Shown: positions 10,480 through 23,500, counted from the stretch's first letter. The stretch is DNA of 64,000 nt from Closterium sp. Naga37s-1 (GCA_947471745.1 CANJKZ010000979.1:682001-746000), one strand, 5' to 3'. Notes: generated from the letters alone by a model not told the origin. Program-made: numbers and translations.

Positions 10480-12420
10480 ATGGCTAGTCCCAGTGTTCTT
10501 ACCTTTGATGCTGAGGGTCGAGCGGTTGACTTCGAGGTCTGGATAGATGATTTACAGCTTTTTCTCCAGTGCGATAGCAAGGATGGTCTCTCACTGTTCG
10601 ATCTCACGTCTGGCGCCTCTACTGCCCCTACTGCTGATGCTGACAGTGCTGTTCGCTCGCAGTGGACCACGCGCGATGCTGCTGCCCGCCTTGCTGTGCG
10701 TAGTCACCTACCGTCTACTGAGCGCGCGCACTTTAGTCAGTACAAGAGTGCTAAGACTCTGTACGACGCTGTAGTTGCACGCTACTCTTCCCCTGCCACT
10801 GCTGCGCTTAGCCGCCTCATGTTACCGTACCTGTTCCCTGACCTCGCCGCTTTTGCCACAGTCACTGACCTTATTACGCACCTCCGCACTAGTGACACCC
10901 GCTACCGCGCTGCGCTTCCTGCTGAGTTCTGCGCCAAGAACCCCCCCCCCATGTACATCACCCTCTACTACCTCGTCACCCGACTCCCTGACACCCTTCG
11001 CTCGGTCAGGGACCACTTCCTCTCTCTTTGCCCTACCACACTCACCGTTGACCTCCTCGAGGAGCGCCTCCTTGCAGCAGAGACTAGTATTACCGCTGTA
11101 GGAGCCTCTCGTGGTGACCCTCATACCCCTTTCTTTGAGGGGTGCTCCCCCGTTCCTCTTTTTCCCTCCGTTGCCTCTGCTGCTGCTGTCGACCTTGTTG
11201 GCACCGAGTCGGTCAGCGCTGCGTCTGCTCCTAGTGAGAGGCGCCGCAACGGCAAGGGCAAGCGGGGCAAGGGCGCTGGAGGAGGTGGCGGGGGAGGAGG
11301 TAGTGGCGGTGGAGGCGGAGGAGGGGTTGGGGGTGGGGGTGGTGGCAGAGGTGGGGGCTTCGGTGGCAGCGGTGGAGGTGGAGGCGGCGGTGGCGGTGGC
11401 GGTTGGGGTGGAGGCGGCGGAGGCGGCAGCGGCGGAGGTGGAGCTGGTCGAGGCGGTACTGTGCAGCGGGGACCCCAGCAGCAGCAGCGCTCTCGTGAGA
11501 CCCCGTCGCCCCAGCAGCTTCGTGAGTGGTACGCAGGGCGCCAGGGGTCTGGGGGTGCTGGTCCCTGTGCCTACGTCCTGCGCACCGGCGACTGCACTGG
11601 AGAGCAGTGTGGCGGCCTGCACGCCACCCAGCGCTGCTTTGGCCGCCTGACAGACGTCTGGCGTACCCAATTCCCTGACGCCACTGAGATCCCTCGTTGG
11701 GGTGATCTGCTCAGGTCGGGTGTAGCTATCTTTGATCTTGACTTTGATGCTATTCTTGCTGCCATGTATGCTGTGTCTATTAGTGCTGAGGGTGACTGTT
11801 ACGTGTGTGTTCCGCCTGACCCGGGCATTGAGGCTGCTGCTCTAGGTGCTAGTGAGTCTGCTATTCCAGGTGCTGGTGAGTCTGCTCTCTCAGGTACTGC
11901 GTCGGCTCAGGTTTTGCACACCTTCACCCTCGACTCGGGTGCTTCCCGCTCCTTCTTTCGAGACCGCACCACTCTTACGCCGCTCAGTCGGCCGGTTGCG
12001 GTATCCCTGGCAGACCCCTCTGGGGGTCCTGTCCTTGCTCACTACTCCACTGTCCTCCCGTGTCCGGCGGCCCCGTCAGGCTCCCTGTCCGGTCTCTACC
12101 TCCCCTCGTTCTCTACGAACTTGGTGAGTGGTGCTGACCTTCAGGATGGCGGGGTTGACCAGTTCACTCCTGCGAGTCAGCGAGTGACCCACTGCACGTG
12201 TGCTCAGACGGGCCGCCACTTGGCCACGTTTACCCGTCGACCAGGGTCGAGCCTGTACACACTGACCACAGAGTCTCCCCCGGTTGCTGCGTCCGGTCAG
12301 GTAGCTGCGTCGAGTCAGGTGTTTGCTGCAGCGTCTCGGTCAGGTCCTGAGTCTGCCCCCTGCTCGTGTCGCCTCCTGTCCCACCAGACCCTCCTCTGGC
12401 ACCACCGCCTTGGTCACCCC
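10480..12420 (+). pseudogene. Gag, protease and start of pre-integrase of element C (interrupted by B)
   Basis: ATG 10480 (MASPSVLTFD) opens a frame intact to the B insertion. Gag capsid is residues 1 to about 255. A Gly-rich linker follows (about 11275-11460), then REWYAGRQGSGG and the zinc-like motif C-X13-C-X3-H-X4-C (PCAYVLRTG...QCGGLHATQRCF) at about 11565-11640. The protease DSGAS is near 11932. The frame reaches LLWHHRLGHP just before B's LTR, which adds only a short foreign tail. The rest of the gene is at 20577-24559. Confidence 0.88.
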
Positions 12421-12552
12421 TGTCAAACTTATATCTACTATAGTCTGTTTAGGCTGTAGTGGGGTAGTCCTTACAGGGTACAACACTTTTGTGTTTTCCA
12501 TTTGTACCCTTCTCATTTCTAGTTCAATCATTCTTTCGTCAATTATCTCACA
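12421..12552 (+). repeat. 5' LTR of element B (132 bp)
   Basis: Runs from TGTCAAACTTATATC to ATCTCACA. The primer site tgatatagagc begins at 12553. It contains the perfect inverted repeat GGGTACAA/TTGTACCC with an inner AACAC/GTGTT stem. Confidence 0.92.
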
Positions 12553-13491
12553 TGATATAGAGCTAGTTTCGAGTTTTTTTGAAAAGGGCCCACCACTGAA
12601 ATTTTGCTTACCTGCTCGACGCGCGCGTCGCGCCTGCCCTTCGAGGCCCGTAACGACCCCTGCGCCTGCCCTTAGAGCCAGCGCCGGCCCCGTCAGGCCC
12701 CGTAAGGCCCCGTTTCCGGCCCCGTTTCCGGCCCCGTAAGGCCCCGTCAGGCCCCGTTTCCGGCCCCGTAAGGCCCCGTAAGGCCCCGTTTATGGCCCCG
12801 TTTAAGGCCCTGCCCCGGCCCTACCCCAACCTGTCGCGGCCCTGCGCCGGCCCTGCTGCGGCCCTGTCGCAGCTCTGCCCCGGCCCTGCCCCGGCCCTCG
12901 CCCCGGCCCTGTCTCGGCCCTGCTCCTGCACTGCCACGGCCCGGCCCCGGCCCTGCCCCGGACCTGTCGCGGCCTCGCCCCGGCCCTGTCCCGGCCCTGC
13001 TCCGACCCTGCCCCGGCCCTGCCCAGGCCCTGCCCCGGCCCTGCCCCGGCCCTGCCCCGGCCCTGCCCCGGCCCTGCCCCGGCCCTGCCCCGGCCCTGCC
13101 CCCTGCCGCGGCCCTGCTCCAACCCTGCCCCGGCCCTGCCCCGGCCCTGCCCCGGCCCTGCCCCGGCCCTGCCCCATGCCCCGGCCCTGCTCCGACCCTG
13201 CCCCGGCCCTGCCCCGGCCCTGCCCCGGCTCTGCCCCGGCCCTGCCCCGGCCCTGCCCCGGCTCTGCCCCGGCCCTGCCCCTGCCCTGCTCCTGCACTGT
13301 CGCGGCCCTGCCCAACCCGGCCCGGATCTTTTGCGGCCCGGCCCCGGCCCTACCCCAGCCCTGCCCCGGCCTAGCCACTGGTAAGAACGCCGCGCTGCCG
13401 AGCCGCGCCGCCCTGCCGAGCCGCGCCGCCCTGCCTAGCCTGCCCTGCCGAGTTGCACTGCTGCTGCTGCTAGCCTGCTGCTGCTCCTGTC
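12553..13491 (+). repeat. GC-rich leader of element B
   Basis: From about 12640 it is made of ccccgtaaggccccgtttccggc units. A long ccctgccccgg array (about 12800-13370) follows, then ccgagccgcgccgccctg units before the gag ATG. Similar in style to the leader of C but with a different repeat unit. No coding evidence. Confidence 0.8.
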
Positions 13492-16400
13492 ATGGCTAGT
13501 CTCAATGTTCTTACCTTTGACGCTGAGGGTCGAGCTGTTGACTTTGAGGTCTGGCTAGATGATCTGCAGCTTTTCCTACAGTGCGATAGCAAGGATGGCC
13601 TCTCACTGTTCGATCTCACGTCTGGCGCCTCTACTACCCTTGCTGCTGATGCTGACAGTACTGTTCGCTCGCAGTGGCTCACGCGCGATGCTGCTGCTCG
13701 TCTTGCTGTGCGTAATCACCTGCCGTCTACTGAGCGCGCGCACTTTAGTCAGTACAAGAGTGCTAGGGCTCTGTACGACACTGTAGTTGCACGCTACTCC
13801 TCCCCTACCACTGCTGCCCTCAGCCGCCTCATGCTGCCGTACCTTTTTCCTGACCTTGCCGCCTTTGCCACAGTTGCTGACCTAGTTGCTCACCTCCGCA
13901 CTAGTGACGCTCGCTACCGCGCTGCCCTTCCCACTGAGTTTCTTCCCACGAACTCCACCCCCATGTACATCACCCTTTACTACCTAGTCACCCGCCTCTC
14001 TGACTCTCTCTCCTCAGTCAGGGATCACTTCCTCTCCCTTTGCCCCACCGAGATGACTGTCGACTTGCTAGAGGAGCGCCTTGCTGCAGCTGAGAAGAGT
14101 ATCTTAGCTGTCGGTGCTTCTCGCGGCGACCGTCGCACCCCCTTCTTTGAGGGGTGTTCCCCTGTCCCCCTTCTCCCCTCTGTTGCCTCTGCTGCTGCTG
14201 TCGACCTCGTTGGCACTGAGGAGGTCGGCGCTGCGTCTACTGCCCCTAGTGGGCGACGCCGCACTGGCAAGGGCAAGGGAAGCAGGGGTGGTGGAGGGGG
14301 CGGTGGAGGCAGCGGTGGAGGAGGTGGAGGAGGTGGAGGTGGTGGTGGGGGTGGTTCCGGGAGTGGGGGCATCGGTGGCGGCAGTGGAGGCCGTGGCGGC
14401 GGTGGCGGAGGAGGTGGCGGCGGCGGCAGCGGTGGTGGAGGTAGCGGAGGAGGTGGTGCTGGTCGCGGTGCGGCCACGCAGCGTGGAGGCCTTGGTGGCA
14501 GCCAGCGTCAGCAGCAGCTGCGCACCCGTGAGACCCCGTCTGTTCAGCAGCTTCGTGAGTGGTACGCTGGGCGTGGGAGGTCTGGGGGTGCAGGTCCATG
14601 CACGTACGTTCTTCGCACCGGCACTCGTAGTGGGGAGGTGTGTGGTCTCCCACACACCACGCAGCGCTGCTTCGGCCGCTTGACTGACGCCTGGCGTACC
14701 CAGTTTCCTGACGCTGTTGAGCTTCCTCGTTGGCATGATCTGCTTCTGCAGAATGTGCCTATCTTTGATCTAGACTTTGATGCTATCCTTGCTGCCATGT
14801 ATGCTCTTGCTGATATTACTGAGGGTGACTGTTACCTGCGTGTCCCGCCCGACCCGGGCACTGTGGCTGCTGCTCTAGGTGCTAGTGCATCTACTGCTCC
14901 AGGTGCTTGTGCGGCTGCTGCTCTAGGTGCTAGTGCGTCTGCTGCTCCAGGTGCTGGTACATCTCCTCTCTCTGGTACTGCACCTACTGCGTCCTTTCAC
15001 ACTTTCACACTTGACTCTGGTGCTTCGCGCTCTTTCTTTAGAGACAGCACCACGCTCACGCCGCTCAGTCGGCCTGTTGCGGTCTCCCTTGTTGACCCCT
15101 CAGGGGGCCCACTCCTTGCACACTCCTCCACCGTCCTACCGTGTCCTGCGGCCCCGTCGGGCTTGCTGTCGGGACTCCACCTCCCCTCGTTCTCTACGAA
15201 CCTGGTGAGTGGAGCTGACCTCCAGGACGCGTGGGTTGACCAGTTCACCCCTGGAGGTCAGCGTGTGACCCACTGCACTTGCTCTCGGACGGGCCGCCAC
15301 CTGGCCACGTTCACCCGTCGGCCAAGGTCGAGTCTGTACACACTGACTACTGCGCCTCCTCCGGTCTCTGCGTCTGGTCAGGTAGCTGCGTCCAGTCAGG
15401 TGTTTGCTGCCGCGTCCAGGTCTAGTCCTGCGTCTGCCCCCTGCTCGTGTCGTCCTCTGGCACACGAGACTCTCCTTTGGCACCACCGCCTTGGTCACCC
15501 CTCCCTGCCTCGTCTTCGAGGTATGGCCTCCCGTGCCCTTGTCTCGGGTCTACCCAGGTCCCTCCATCCCCTTCCTACAGGGCCTGCCCCCACCTGTGTT
15601 CCTTGTGTCGAGGGCCGACAGCGCGCCGCCCCTCACTCCTCCTCGTTTCCTCCGACTGAGGCTCCTCTGCAGACTCTTCACATGGACGTGTGGGGCCCAG
15701 CCCGCGTCCGTGGACAGGGTCTCGAGCGCTACTTCCTCCTGGTTGTTGACGACTACTCGCGTTACACCACAGTCTTCCCCTTGCGCAGCAAGGGTGAGGT
15801 TCCTGAGGTGTTGATCGCCTGGATCCGCGGTGCTCGTCGCCAGCTCAGTGAGAGTTTCGGCTCAGACCTTCCTGTTCTGCGTCTGCACTCCGACCAAGGC
15901 GGGGAGTTTTCCTCCGACCTCCTGAGAGCCTTCTGTCGTTCGGAGGGCATCCGCCAGACGTTCACGCTTCCGGCCTCCCCGCAGCAAAATGGGATTGCTG
16001 AGCGCCGCATTGGCATGGTCATGGATGTCGCTCGTACGTCCATGATCCATGCGGCTGCTCCCCATTTTCTGTGGCCGTTCGCGGTTCAGTACGCTGCGCA
16101 TCAGATCAACCTTCAGCCTCGTGTCTCCTTGCCGGAGACCACACCTACTCTGCGGTGGACGGGGAAGGTTGGCGATGCGTCCGTGTTCCGTGTCTGGGGA
16201 TCTCGAGCTTTTGTCCGCGATACTACAGCGGACAAGCTGTCCTCCCGTGCCGTTCCCTGTGTCTTCCTTGGCTTCCCTCCTGACGCACCCGGGTGGCAGT
16301 TCTACCACCCCACCTCGCGTCGTGTTCTGTCCTCTCAGGACGTCACGTTCGACGAGTCGGTGTCGTACTACCGTCTCTTTCCCTACCGCACTGCCTCTCC

Positions 16401-19400
16401 CCCCCCCCCCGCCGCTCTTCCTGGCACCAGGTACTCCCCTGGTAGACCCCCTCCCCCCCCAGGGTCCTGCCCCCTCAGGTGTGTCCCAGGTAGACCCTGC
16501 CGAGCCGGTCGAGGTAGCTGTCTACTCAGGTGCTGCTAGGGGTGCTGAGACTAGGGGTGCTGAGTCTGGGGGTGCTGAGACTGGGGGTGCTGAGTCTGGG
16601 GGTGCTGAGACTGGGCGTGCTGAGCCTGGGGGTGTGGCGCCTGAGGGTACTGTGTCTGGAGGTACTGAGCCTGCGCGTGCTGCGTCTGGAGGTGCTCTAG
16701 GTGTCCCGTCGCGGCGGGAGCCCCTCTCTCCACAGCGGCTTCGTGAGTGGTACTCTCGGCGCTGTGCGGTTGCTGCTGGTGCTGGTGCTGCTGGTGCTGG
16801 GGCTGCTGGAGGTGCTGGAGGTGCTACTGGAGCTCCTGGAGGTACTGGCGCTGCTGGAGGTGGTGCTGGTGCTGGAGCTGCTGGAGGTGCTGCTGGAGCT
16901 GCTGGAGGTACTGCTGGTGCTGCTGGAGGAGGTGCTGGTGCTGGTGCTGCTGGAGGTGCTGCTGGAGCTACTGGTGGTGCTGGTGCTGGAGCTGCTGGAG
17001 GTGATGCTGGGACTGGAGACCCTGGGGCTGAGGGTACCGGTTCTGTCTCTGCTGTCTCTGGAGGCGCTGCGCGGCCGCGGCCGTACTACGTTCCGCTCCT
17101 TCAGCAGGTTCTTGGCTCCCCGCCTTCTCCTGGTCCTCCTCCTCCTTTCCTGAGCCTGCCGCCTGTCCAGTCCCAGTCGCAGTTGCAGCCGGCCTCTCCT
17201 ATGTTTGGTCCTTCTCCTTACTCTGGTCCGACTAGAGGTCTTACGGAGCGTCGTGAGCCTGAGTCTCGTCCTGTGTCGCCTGCGTCTCGTTCTGCGTCGC
17301 CTGTCCGTCCTGTTCGCGCTGGTCGTGTTTCGCGTCCGCGTCTTCCTCCTGTCCCATGTACTCACTCTATGACTCTGCGTCCTTCTACTTGTTAGAGAAT
17401 AAGGACGGAGTCTATGAAGATTAGGGGCTGAAATATCTCAAAATCGTTAACTACAATTCTGGACAGAAACGTCGACTTCACAAGAAACGTCGTCCACGAT
17501 TAACGCACTGTTAGAATTCTCTCAAACTCGAGTATGTTGTAGCCCTTGACCGTGGCTATGCTTCCCAATTTGAATAGTATCAAAATATGGAGTATAACTC
17601 GAGTTATGAACTTCGGCGCACTAGGGGGTATGCTGCCATAGAAAAACGTAACTCAATCACAAAGTTGACTCACAAGTTCACACAAGAATGTTAGAGTAGC
17701 AATAGAACCAGGTAGGAGGGGATGAGGAGGACGAGAGGGAAGGTCCCAAGGGAGTCCCCAACCAAGGAAACCCCATTCCACACAATTCCCCTCTCTATAG
17801 GCACCCCAACTTTGACATTTGTCCCTTTCCCAACTCATGCCATCCACCTCACCCAACTTGGCCACACTTGCCAACCTGGTTTGGCTTCTCCCAACCACTT
17901 GGCATCATCTACAGTGATGGTATCGAATTTCCCAACCCCCAAAAGTCTGTACCCCATATTGAGTCAACCCGCAAATTCCTATAGTCGCCGCATCTCAATC
18001 AAAACTTCGAACGATCATATCTTTCTCGTTCTTGCTTCGATCGCAGCGATTCTCGGTTCGTCGGGAAGCCCTTGAGCAGAGCAGTCACTTCAAATATCTG
18101 CTCAAGCCAAATAAAATTCACACACACACTCAGAAAATCCAAACAACACCAAACACAAATTCTTGACACGCTCACACCACGCATGCAACACACGAACATG
18201 TGATGGGAGGCAGACAGACGTGAATGTAAATGATAGCATCACATAACACTACTGCTCCACAGCGTGTCCCTCTGCCCTCTCCTCCTGCGTCCTCTCTTCC
18301 TGACGGTCCGGGCCCGGAGTTTGACTCCCTTCGTGATGCTAGTCCTACTGTCACGCGCTTTCTGGCCACTGCTGTCACTGACCCTCTGTTTGAGTCCTCT
18401 GCTGCGTCTGCTCTTGTTGCTGAGCTTGTTGACTTTGCTGCAGCCTGTCGCCTAGACTACGCCGCTAGTCTTGTTGCTGAGTCTGCGTCTGTGTCTGTCT
18501 GTCCTCCGTCCGTCGGGGGTGAGTGTTCTCTTGGCACGGACATTCTTGAGGACAGGCAGGAGGACCTTGAGTGCTTTGCCGCTGCTTCACCTCATCTCGT
18601 GTCCATGCTGCTTGCCCCTGAGGGAGACCAGGATGCACTAGACATCCCGACCCCGCGCTCTTACGCAGAGGCGATAGAGGGTCCCTACTCCTCTCAGTGG
18701 CAGGCATCCATGGACGCAGAGATGGCTTCCTGGAAGTCCACAGGCACCTACGTAGACGAGGTTCCCCCACCTGGGGCGAACATCGTCAGTGGCATGTGGA
18801 TCTTCAGGGTGAAGCGGCCGTCGGGTTCTCCGCCTGCCTTCAAGACGCGTTACGTTGCACGTGGCTTCAGTCAGCGACAGGGAGTTGACTTCTTTCAGAC
18901 CTTCTCCCGTACCCCGAAGATGACCACTCTTCGGGTACTGCTGCACGTTGCTGCTCAGCGTGACTACGAGCTCCACTCGCTTGACTTCAGCACAGCCTTC
19001 CTACAGGGCAGTCTGCACGAGGAGATCTGGCTGCGCCGCCCACCTGACTTCACTGGGTCGTTTCCTGCTGGTACCCAGTGGAGCCTCCGGCGACCAGTCT
19101 ACGGTCTCCGCCAGGCGCCCCGTGAGTGGCACGACACACTCAGGACGACTCTTGCTGCTCTTGGTTTTGCTCCTTCCACTGCTCACCCTTCTCTGTTTCT
19201 ACGCACTGACGCTACTCTGCCGCCGTTCTACGTTCTTGTGTACGTAGACGACCTTGTCTTTGCTACTGCTGACACGGAGGCACTCGCCCACGTGAATTCC
19301 GAGCTGCAGAAGAGACACACGTGCACAGACTCGGGTGAGCTCACAAGCTATCTTGGCTTGCGGATCACCCGGGACAGAGCACAGCGCACCATTACCTTGA

Positions 19401-20224
19401 CTCAGTCACACATGGTGCAGCAGGTCCTTCAGCGCTTCGGCTTCACGTACTCCTCGCCACAGTCCACTCCTCTGCCTACCGGTCACTCGCTCTCACCTCC
19501 ACCTTCGGACGAGTCCGTAGAGCCGAGTGGCCCGTATCCAGAGCTTGTGGGCTGCCTCATGTACCTGATGACTTGCACACGACCTGACCTCGCATACCCT
19601 CTCAGCCTTCTGGCTCGCTACGTGGCTCCCGGCAGGCACCGAAAGGTGCACTGGGATGCTGCAAAGAGGGTGTTGCGATACTTGTGCAGTACATCGGGCA
19701 TGGGGCTCGTGCTTGGAGGGCGGGCTCGAGTTGTCCTCACTGGTCACGCTGACGCCTCCTGGGTTGACGACTTGGCTACACAGCGGTCGTCACAGGGTTA
19801 CACCTTCAGTCTTGGCTCCGGCTCTGTCTCTTGGCGGTCTACCCGCTCTTCTTCTGTTCTCAGCTCCAGTTGTGAGGCTGAGATCTACGCTGGAGCCATG
19901 GCTGCACAGGAGCTTCGCTGGCTCACCTACCTGCTGACCGACTTGGGAGAGGCGCCTCGTTCTCCTCCAGTTCTGTACGTCGACAACAAGGCCATGCTGG
20001 CCTTGTGTTAGGAGCACAGACAGGAGCACAGAACGAAGCACATTGCTCTGCGCTACTTCCTTGCTCGAGAGTTGCAGCAGCGTGGCCAGCTTCGTCTTGC
20101 CTACGTGGCCTCTCAGGCCAACACTGCTGATGTTTTCACCAAGGCACTTCAGCCTTGTGATCATCAGCGTTTCTGTACTGTGTTAGGCCTTGTCCCTACT
20201 GTGCCTCACTTGTTGACTTCTTGA
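13492..20224 (+). pseudogene. Gag-pol of element B (frameshift, solo-LTR insertion, nonsense)
   Basis: ATG 13492 (MASLNVLTFD). Order: gag; Gly-rich linker (about 14280-14460); C-X13-C-X3-H-X4-C motif (about 14590-14680); protease DSGAS (about 15011); HH...CC pre-integrase; integrase D,D,E (MDVWGP, HSDQGGE, NGIAERR). At the C run 16399-16410 the frame shifts. The Gly/Ala spacer continues in the second frame to 17389, where solo LTR S2 interrupts. Pol resumes after 18253 with RT (YVDD near 19243-19254) and RNase H. A TAG at 20009-20011 replaces the CAG of P and H. Beyond it the frame is open to the natural TGA at 20222-20224. Three independent lesions make it non-functional. Confidence 0.88.
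17390..18248 (+). mobile_element. Solo LTR S2 (859 bp) inside element B
   Basis: Starts TGTTAGAGAAT and ends CATAACA, with a perfect 5-bp TSD ctact at 17385-17389 and 18249-18253. When removed, the B pol text reads through as in H. Highly similar to S1 along its whole length. It has no coding capacity; proline-rich open frames inside it also occur in S1 and are not conserved proteins. It belongs to an LTR family whose internal region is not in this window. Confidence 0.93.
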
Positions 20225-20453
20225 CCCTGCTTGTACTGTACTCTATATACTTATACCTGCATGCTTACACTTGCTAGGTTGTGTTCACTGTATTGTTTGC
20301 TTTCCTTTATATAACTCTGCATGTGAACTAGCCTTATGGCCCTTTGCTTGCGCTCAGACTGTGTGGTGACTTTGTGATCCACCATGAGCTTGCTTTGTCT
20401 TTCTTGACTGGTCTTGTGACCCCTTGTTCTCCCCCACTTTGCCTATGGGGGTG
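20225..20453 (+). promoter_or_regulatory. 3' UTR and polypurine tract of element B
   Basis: Carries the family blocks gcatgtgaact, tgtggtgactttgtgatccacc, gactggtcttgtgacc and the ccccca/tggggg hairpin with polypurine tract tatgggggtg, immediately before the LTR at 20454. Confidence 0.7.
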
Positions 20454-20571
20454 TGTCAAACTTATATCTACTATAGTCTGTTTAGGCTGTAGTGGGGTAC
20501 AACACTTTTGTGTTTTCTATTTGTACCCTTCTCATTTCTAGTTCAATCATTCTTTTGTCAATTATCTCACA
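20454..20571 (+). repeat. 3' LTR of element B (118 bp, internal deletion)
   Basis: Same ends as the 5' LTR. It lacks 14 bp just before the GGTACAAC arm, where the 5' copy repeats ggta. The hairpin arms (GGGGTACAA, TTGTACCC) are kept. Confidence 0.92.
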
Positions 20572-20576
20572 ACCCC

Positions 20577-23500
20577 TCCTTGCCTCGTCTCCGAGGCATG
20601 GCCTCCAGTGTCCTTGTCTCTGGTCTCCCCCGGTCCCTCCCTCCCCTTCCCCCAGGGCCTGCCCCTACCTGCGTTCCCTGCATCGAGGGGCGGCAGCGCG
20701 CCGCTCCTCACTCCTCTGAGTTTCCCCCGACAGAGGCTCCGCTGCAGACTCTCCACATGGACGTGTGGGGCCCAGCCCGCGTCCGTGGACAGGGTCACGA
20801 GCGTTACTTCCTGCTGGTGGTTGACGACTACTCACGTTACACCACAGTCTTCCCCTTGCGCCGCAAGGATGAGGTCACTGAGGTGTTGATCGACTGGATC
20901 CGCGTTGCTCGTCTCCAGCTCAGAGAGCATTTCGGCTCGGACTTTCCTGTTCTGCGTCTGTACTCCGACAGAGGTGGAGAGTTTTCCTCCGACCTTATGC
21001 GAGCCTTCTGTCGTGCGGAGGGCATCCGCCAGACGTTCACGCTTCCGGCCTCTCCACAGCAAAATGGGATTGCTGAGCGCCGCATTGGCATGGTCATGGA
21101 TGTCGCTCGTACGTCCATGATCCATGCGGCTGCTCCCCATTTTCTGTGGCCGTTCGCGGTTCAGTACGCGGCGCATCAGATCAACCTTCAGCCCCGGGTC
21201 TCCATGCCGGAGACCTCCCCTACTCTGCGGTGGACAGGGAAGGTTGGTGATGCGTCTGCGTTCCGTGTCTGGGGATCTCGAGCTTTTGTCTGCGACTTGT
21301 CTGCGGACAAGCTGTCCTCCCGTGCTGTTCCTTGCGTCTTCCTCGGGTTTCCCCCTGACGCGCCTGGTTGGCAGTTTTACCACCCCACCTCGCGTCATGT
21401 TCTGTCCTCCCAGGACGTCACGTTTGACGAGTCGGTTCCGTACTACCGTCTCTTCCCCTACCGCGCTGCCCCCCTCCCCCCCCCCCGCCGCTCTTCCTCA
21501 CGCCCGGTCCCCCCCCGGTAGACCCCCTCCCCCCTCAGGGTCCTGCCCCCTCAGGTGTGTCCCAGGTAGATGCAGTCGAGCCTGTCGAGGTAGCTATTGA
21601 CTCTGGTGCTTCTGGGGGTGCTGAGCCTGAGTGTGCGGAGCCTGGGGGTGGTGGGTCTGGGGGTGCTGAGCCTGAGCGTGCGGAGCCTGGGGGTGCTGCG
21701 TCTGGGGGTGCTGAGCCTGAGAGTGCGGAGCCTTGGGGTGCTGGGACTAGGGGTGCTGAGCCTGGGGTTGCTGAGAGTGGGGGTGCGGAGCCTGCCGGTG
21801 CTGGACCTGGAGGTCCTTCGGGTTCTTTGTCCCGGCGGGAGCTACCCTCTCCACAGGAGCTGCGCGAGTGGTTTGCTCGGCGCTGGAGCCGTGCTGCTGG
21901 AGCTGGTGGTGCTGCCGGTGCTGGAGGTTCTACTGCTGCTGGGGGTGCTGGAGCCACGGGTCCCGGAGGTGCTCGTACTGGAGGTACTGGAGCTGCTGGG
22001 CCTGGTGGTGCTACTGGAGCTGGGGCTACTGGCGGAGCTGGAGCTGGTCGTGCTGCTGGAGTTGGTGCTCTTGGTGGTACTGGAGCCGGAGCTGCTGCGT
22101 CTTCCGGTAGTCCTGCTGGAGCTGGAGCTGCTGGAGGTACTGGAGCTGGAGGTGCTGCTAGAGCCGGTGCTCCTGTGGGTGCTGGAGTTGGCGCTCCTGG
22201 AGCTGCTGGAGGTGCTACTGGTGCTGGTGGTGCTGCTGGAGTTGGAGCTGACGCTGGGGGTGCTGGTGCTTTCCCTGCTGGTTCTGGAGGCGCTGCGCGG
22301 CCGCGGCCGTACTTCGTTCCGCTCCTTGAGCAGGTTCTTGGTCTTCTGCCTTCTTCTGGTCCTGCTCCTTCCTTAGAGTGTCCACCGCCTGTCCAGTCCG
22401 AGTCACAGTTACAGCTGGCCTCCCCTCTACCTGCTCCTTCTCCCTACGCTGGTCCTACTGGAGGTCTTGCTGAGCGTCGTGAGCCTGAGTCGCGTCCTGT
22501 GTCACCTGTTCGCACTGCTCGCACTAGTCGTCGTGTTCCACGTCAGCGTCCTTCTGCGGTCCCGGGCACGCATCAGATGGCACTGCGTCCTTCCACTGCG
22601 CCACAGCGTGTCCCTTTGCCGTCTCCTCCAGAGTCCTCTCTTCCTGCTCTTGCTGACCCGGAGTCTGACTCCCTTCGTGCTGCCAGTCCTACTATCACGC
22701 GTTTCCTAGCCACTGCTGTCACTGACCCTTCCTTTGAGTCCGCTGCTGCGTCTGCCTTAGTTGCCGAGCTTGTTGACTTCGCTGCTCACTGTCGTCTAGA
22801 CTATGCCAGTAGTCTTGTTGCTGAGTCTGCGTCTGTCTGTCCTCCGTCCGTCGGGGGTGAGTGTGCTCTTAGCACGGACGTCCTTGAGGACAGGCAGGAG
22901 GAGTTCCAGTGTTTTGCTGCTGCTTTACCTCATCTCGTGTCCATGCTGCTTGCCCCTGAGGGAGACCCGGATGCACCAGACATCCCGACCCCGCGTTCTT
23001 ACGCGGAGGCGATAGAGGGTCCCTACTCCTCTCAGTGGCAGGTAGCCATGGACGCAGAGATGGCTTCCTGGAAGTCCACAGGCACCTACGTCGACGAAGT
23101 TCCCCCACCTGGGGCGAACATCGTCAGTGGCATGTGGATCTTCAGGGTGAAGCGGCCGCCAGGTTCTCCGCCTATCTTCAAGGCGCGTTACGTGGCTCGA
23201 GGCTTCAGTCAGCGGCAGGGAGTTGACTACTTTCATACCTTCTCCCCGACCCTGAAGATGACCACTCTTCGGGTTCTGCTGCACGTCGCTGCTCAGCGTG
23301 ATTACAAGCTTCACTCCCTTGACTTCAGCACTGCTTTCCTACAGGGCAGCCTGCACGAGGAGATCTGGCTGCGCCGCCCACCTGGCTTCACTGGGTCGTT
23401 TCCTCCTGGTACCCAGTGGAGCCTCCGGCGGCCAGTCTACGGTCTCCGCCAGGCGCCCCGTGAGTGGCACGACACACTGAGGACTACGCTTGCGGCTCTT

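Larger units (their letters stand above)
12421..20571 (+). mobile_element. Element B: plus-strand copia element inside C
   Basis: The 5' LTR is 12421-12552 (132 bp) and the 3' LTR 20454-20571 (118 bp). The 3' copy lacks a 14-bp piece between two ggta repeats and has two substitutions. The TSD acccc is at 12416-12420 and 20572-20576. B contains a leader, gag-pol and a conserved 3' UTR, and is itself interrupted by solo LTR S2. It is inactivated by a C-run frameshift, S2 and a TAG codon. Confidence 0.95.

Noticed and set aside
14025..14477. Minus-strand proline-rich protein opposite the gag of element B
   Set aside because: It is the complement of the Gly-rich linker codons; similar shadows occur in H and J with no conserved start or motif.
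17390..18253. Solo LTR S2 plus TSD is 864 bp, a multiple of three, so it might be a tolerated in-frame insertion
   Set aside because: The LTR contains stop codons in the pol frame, so the divisibility is coincidental.
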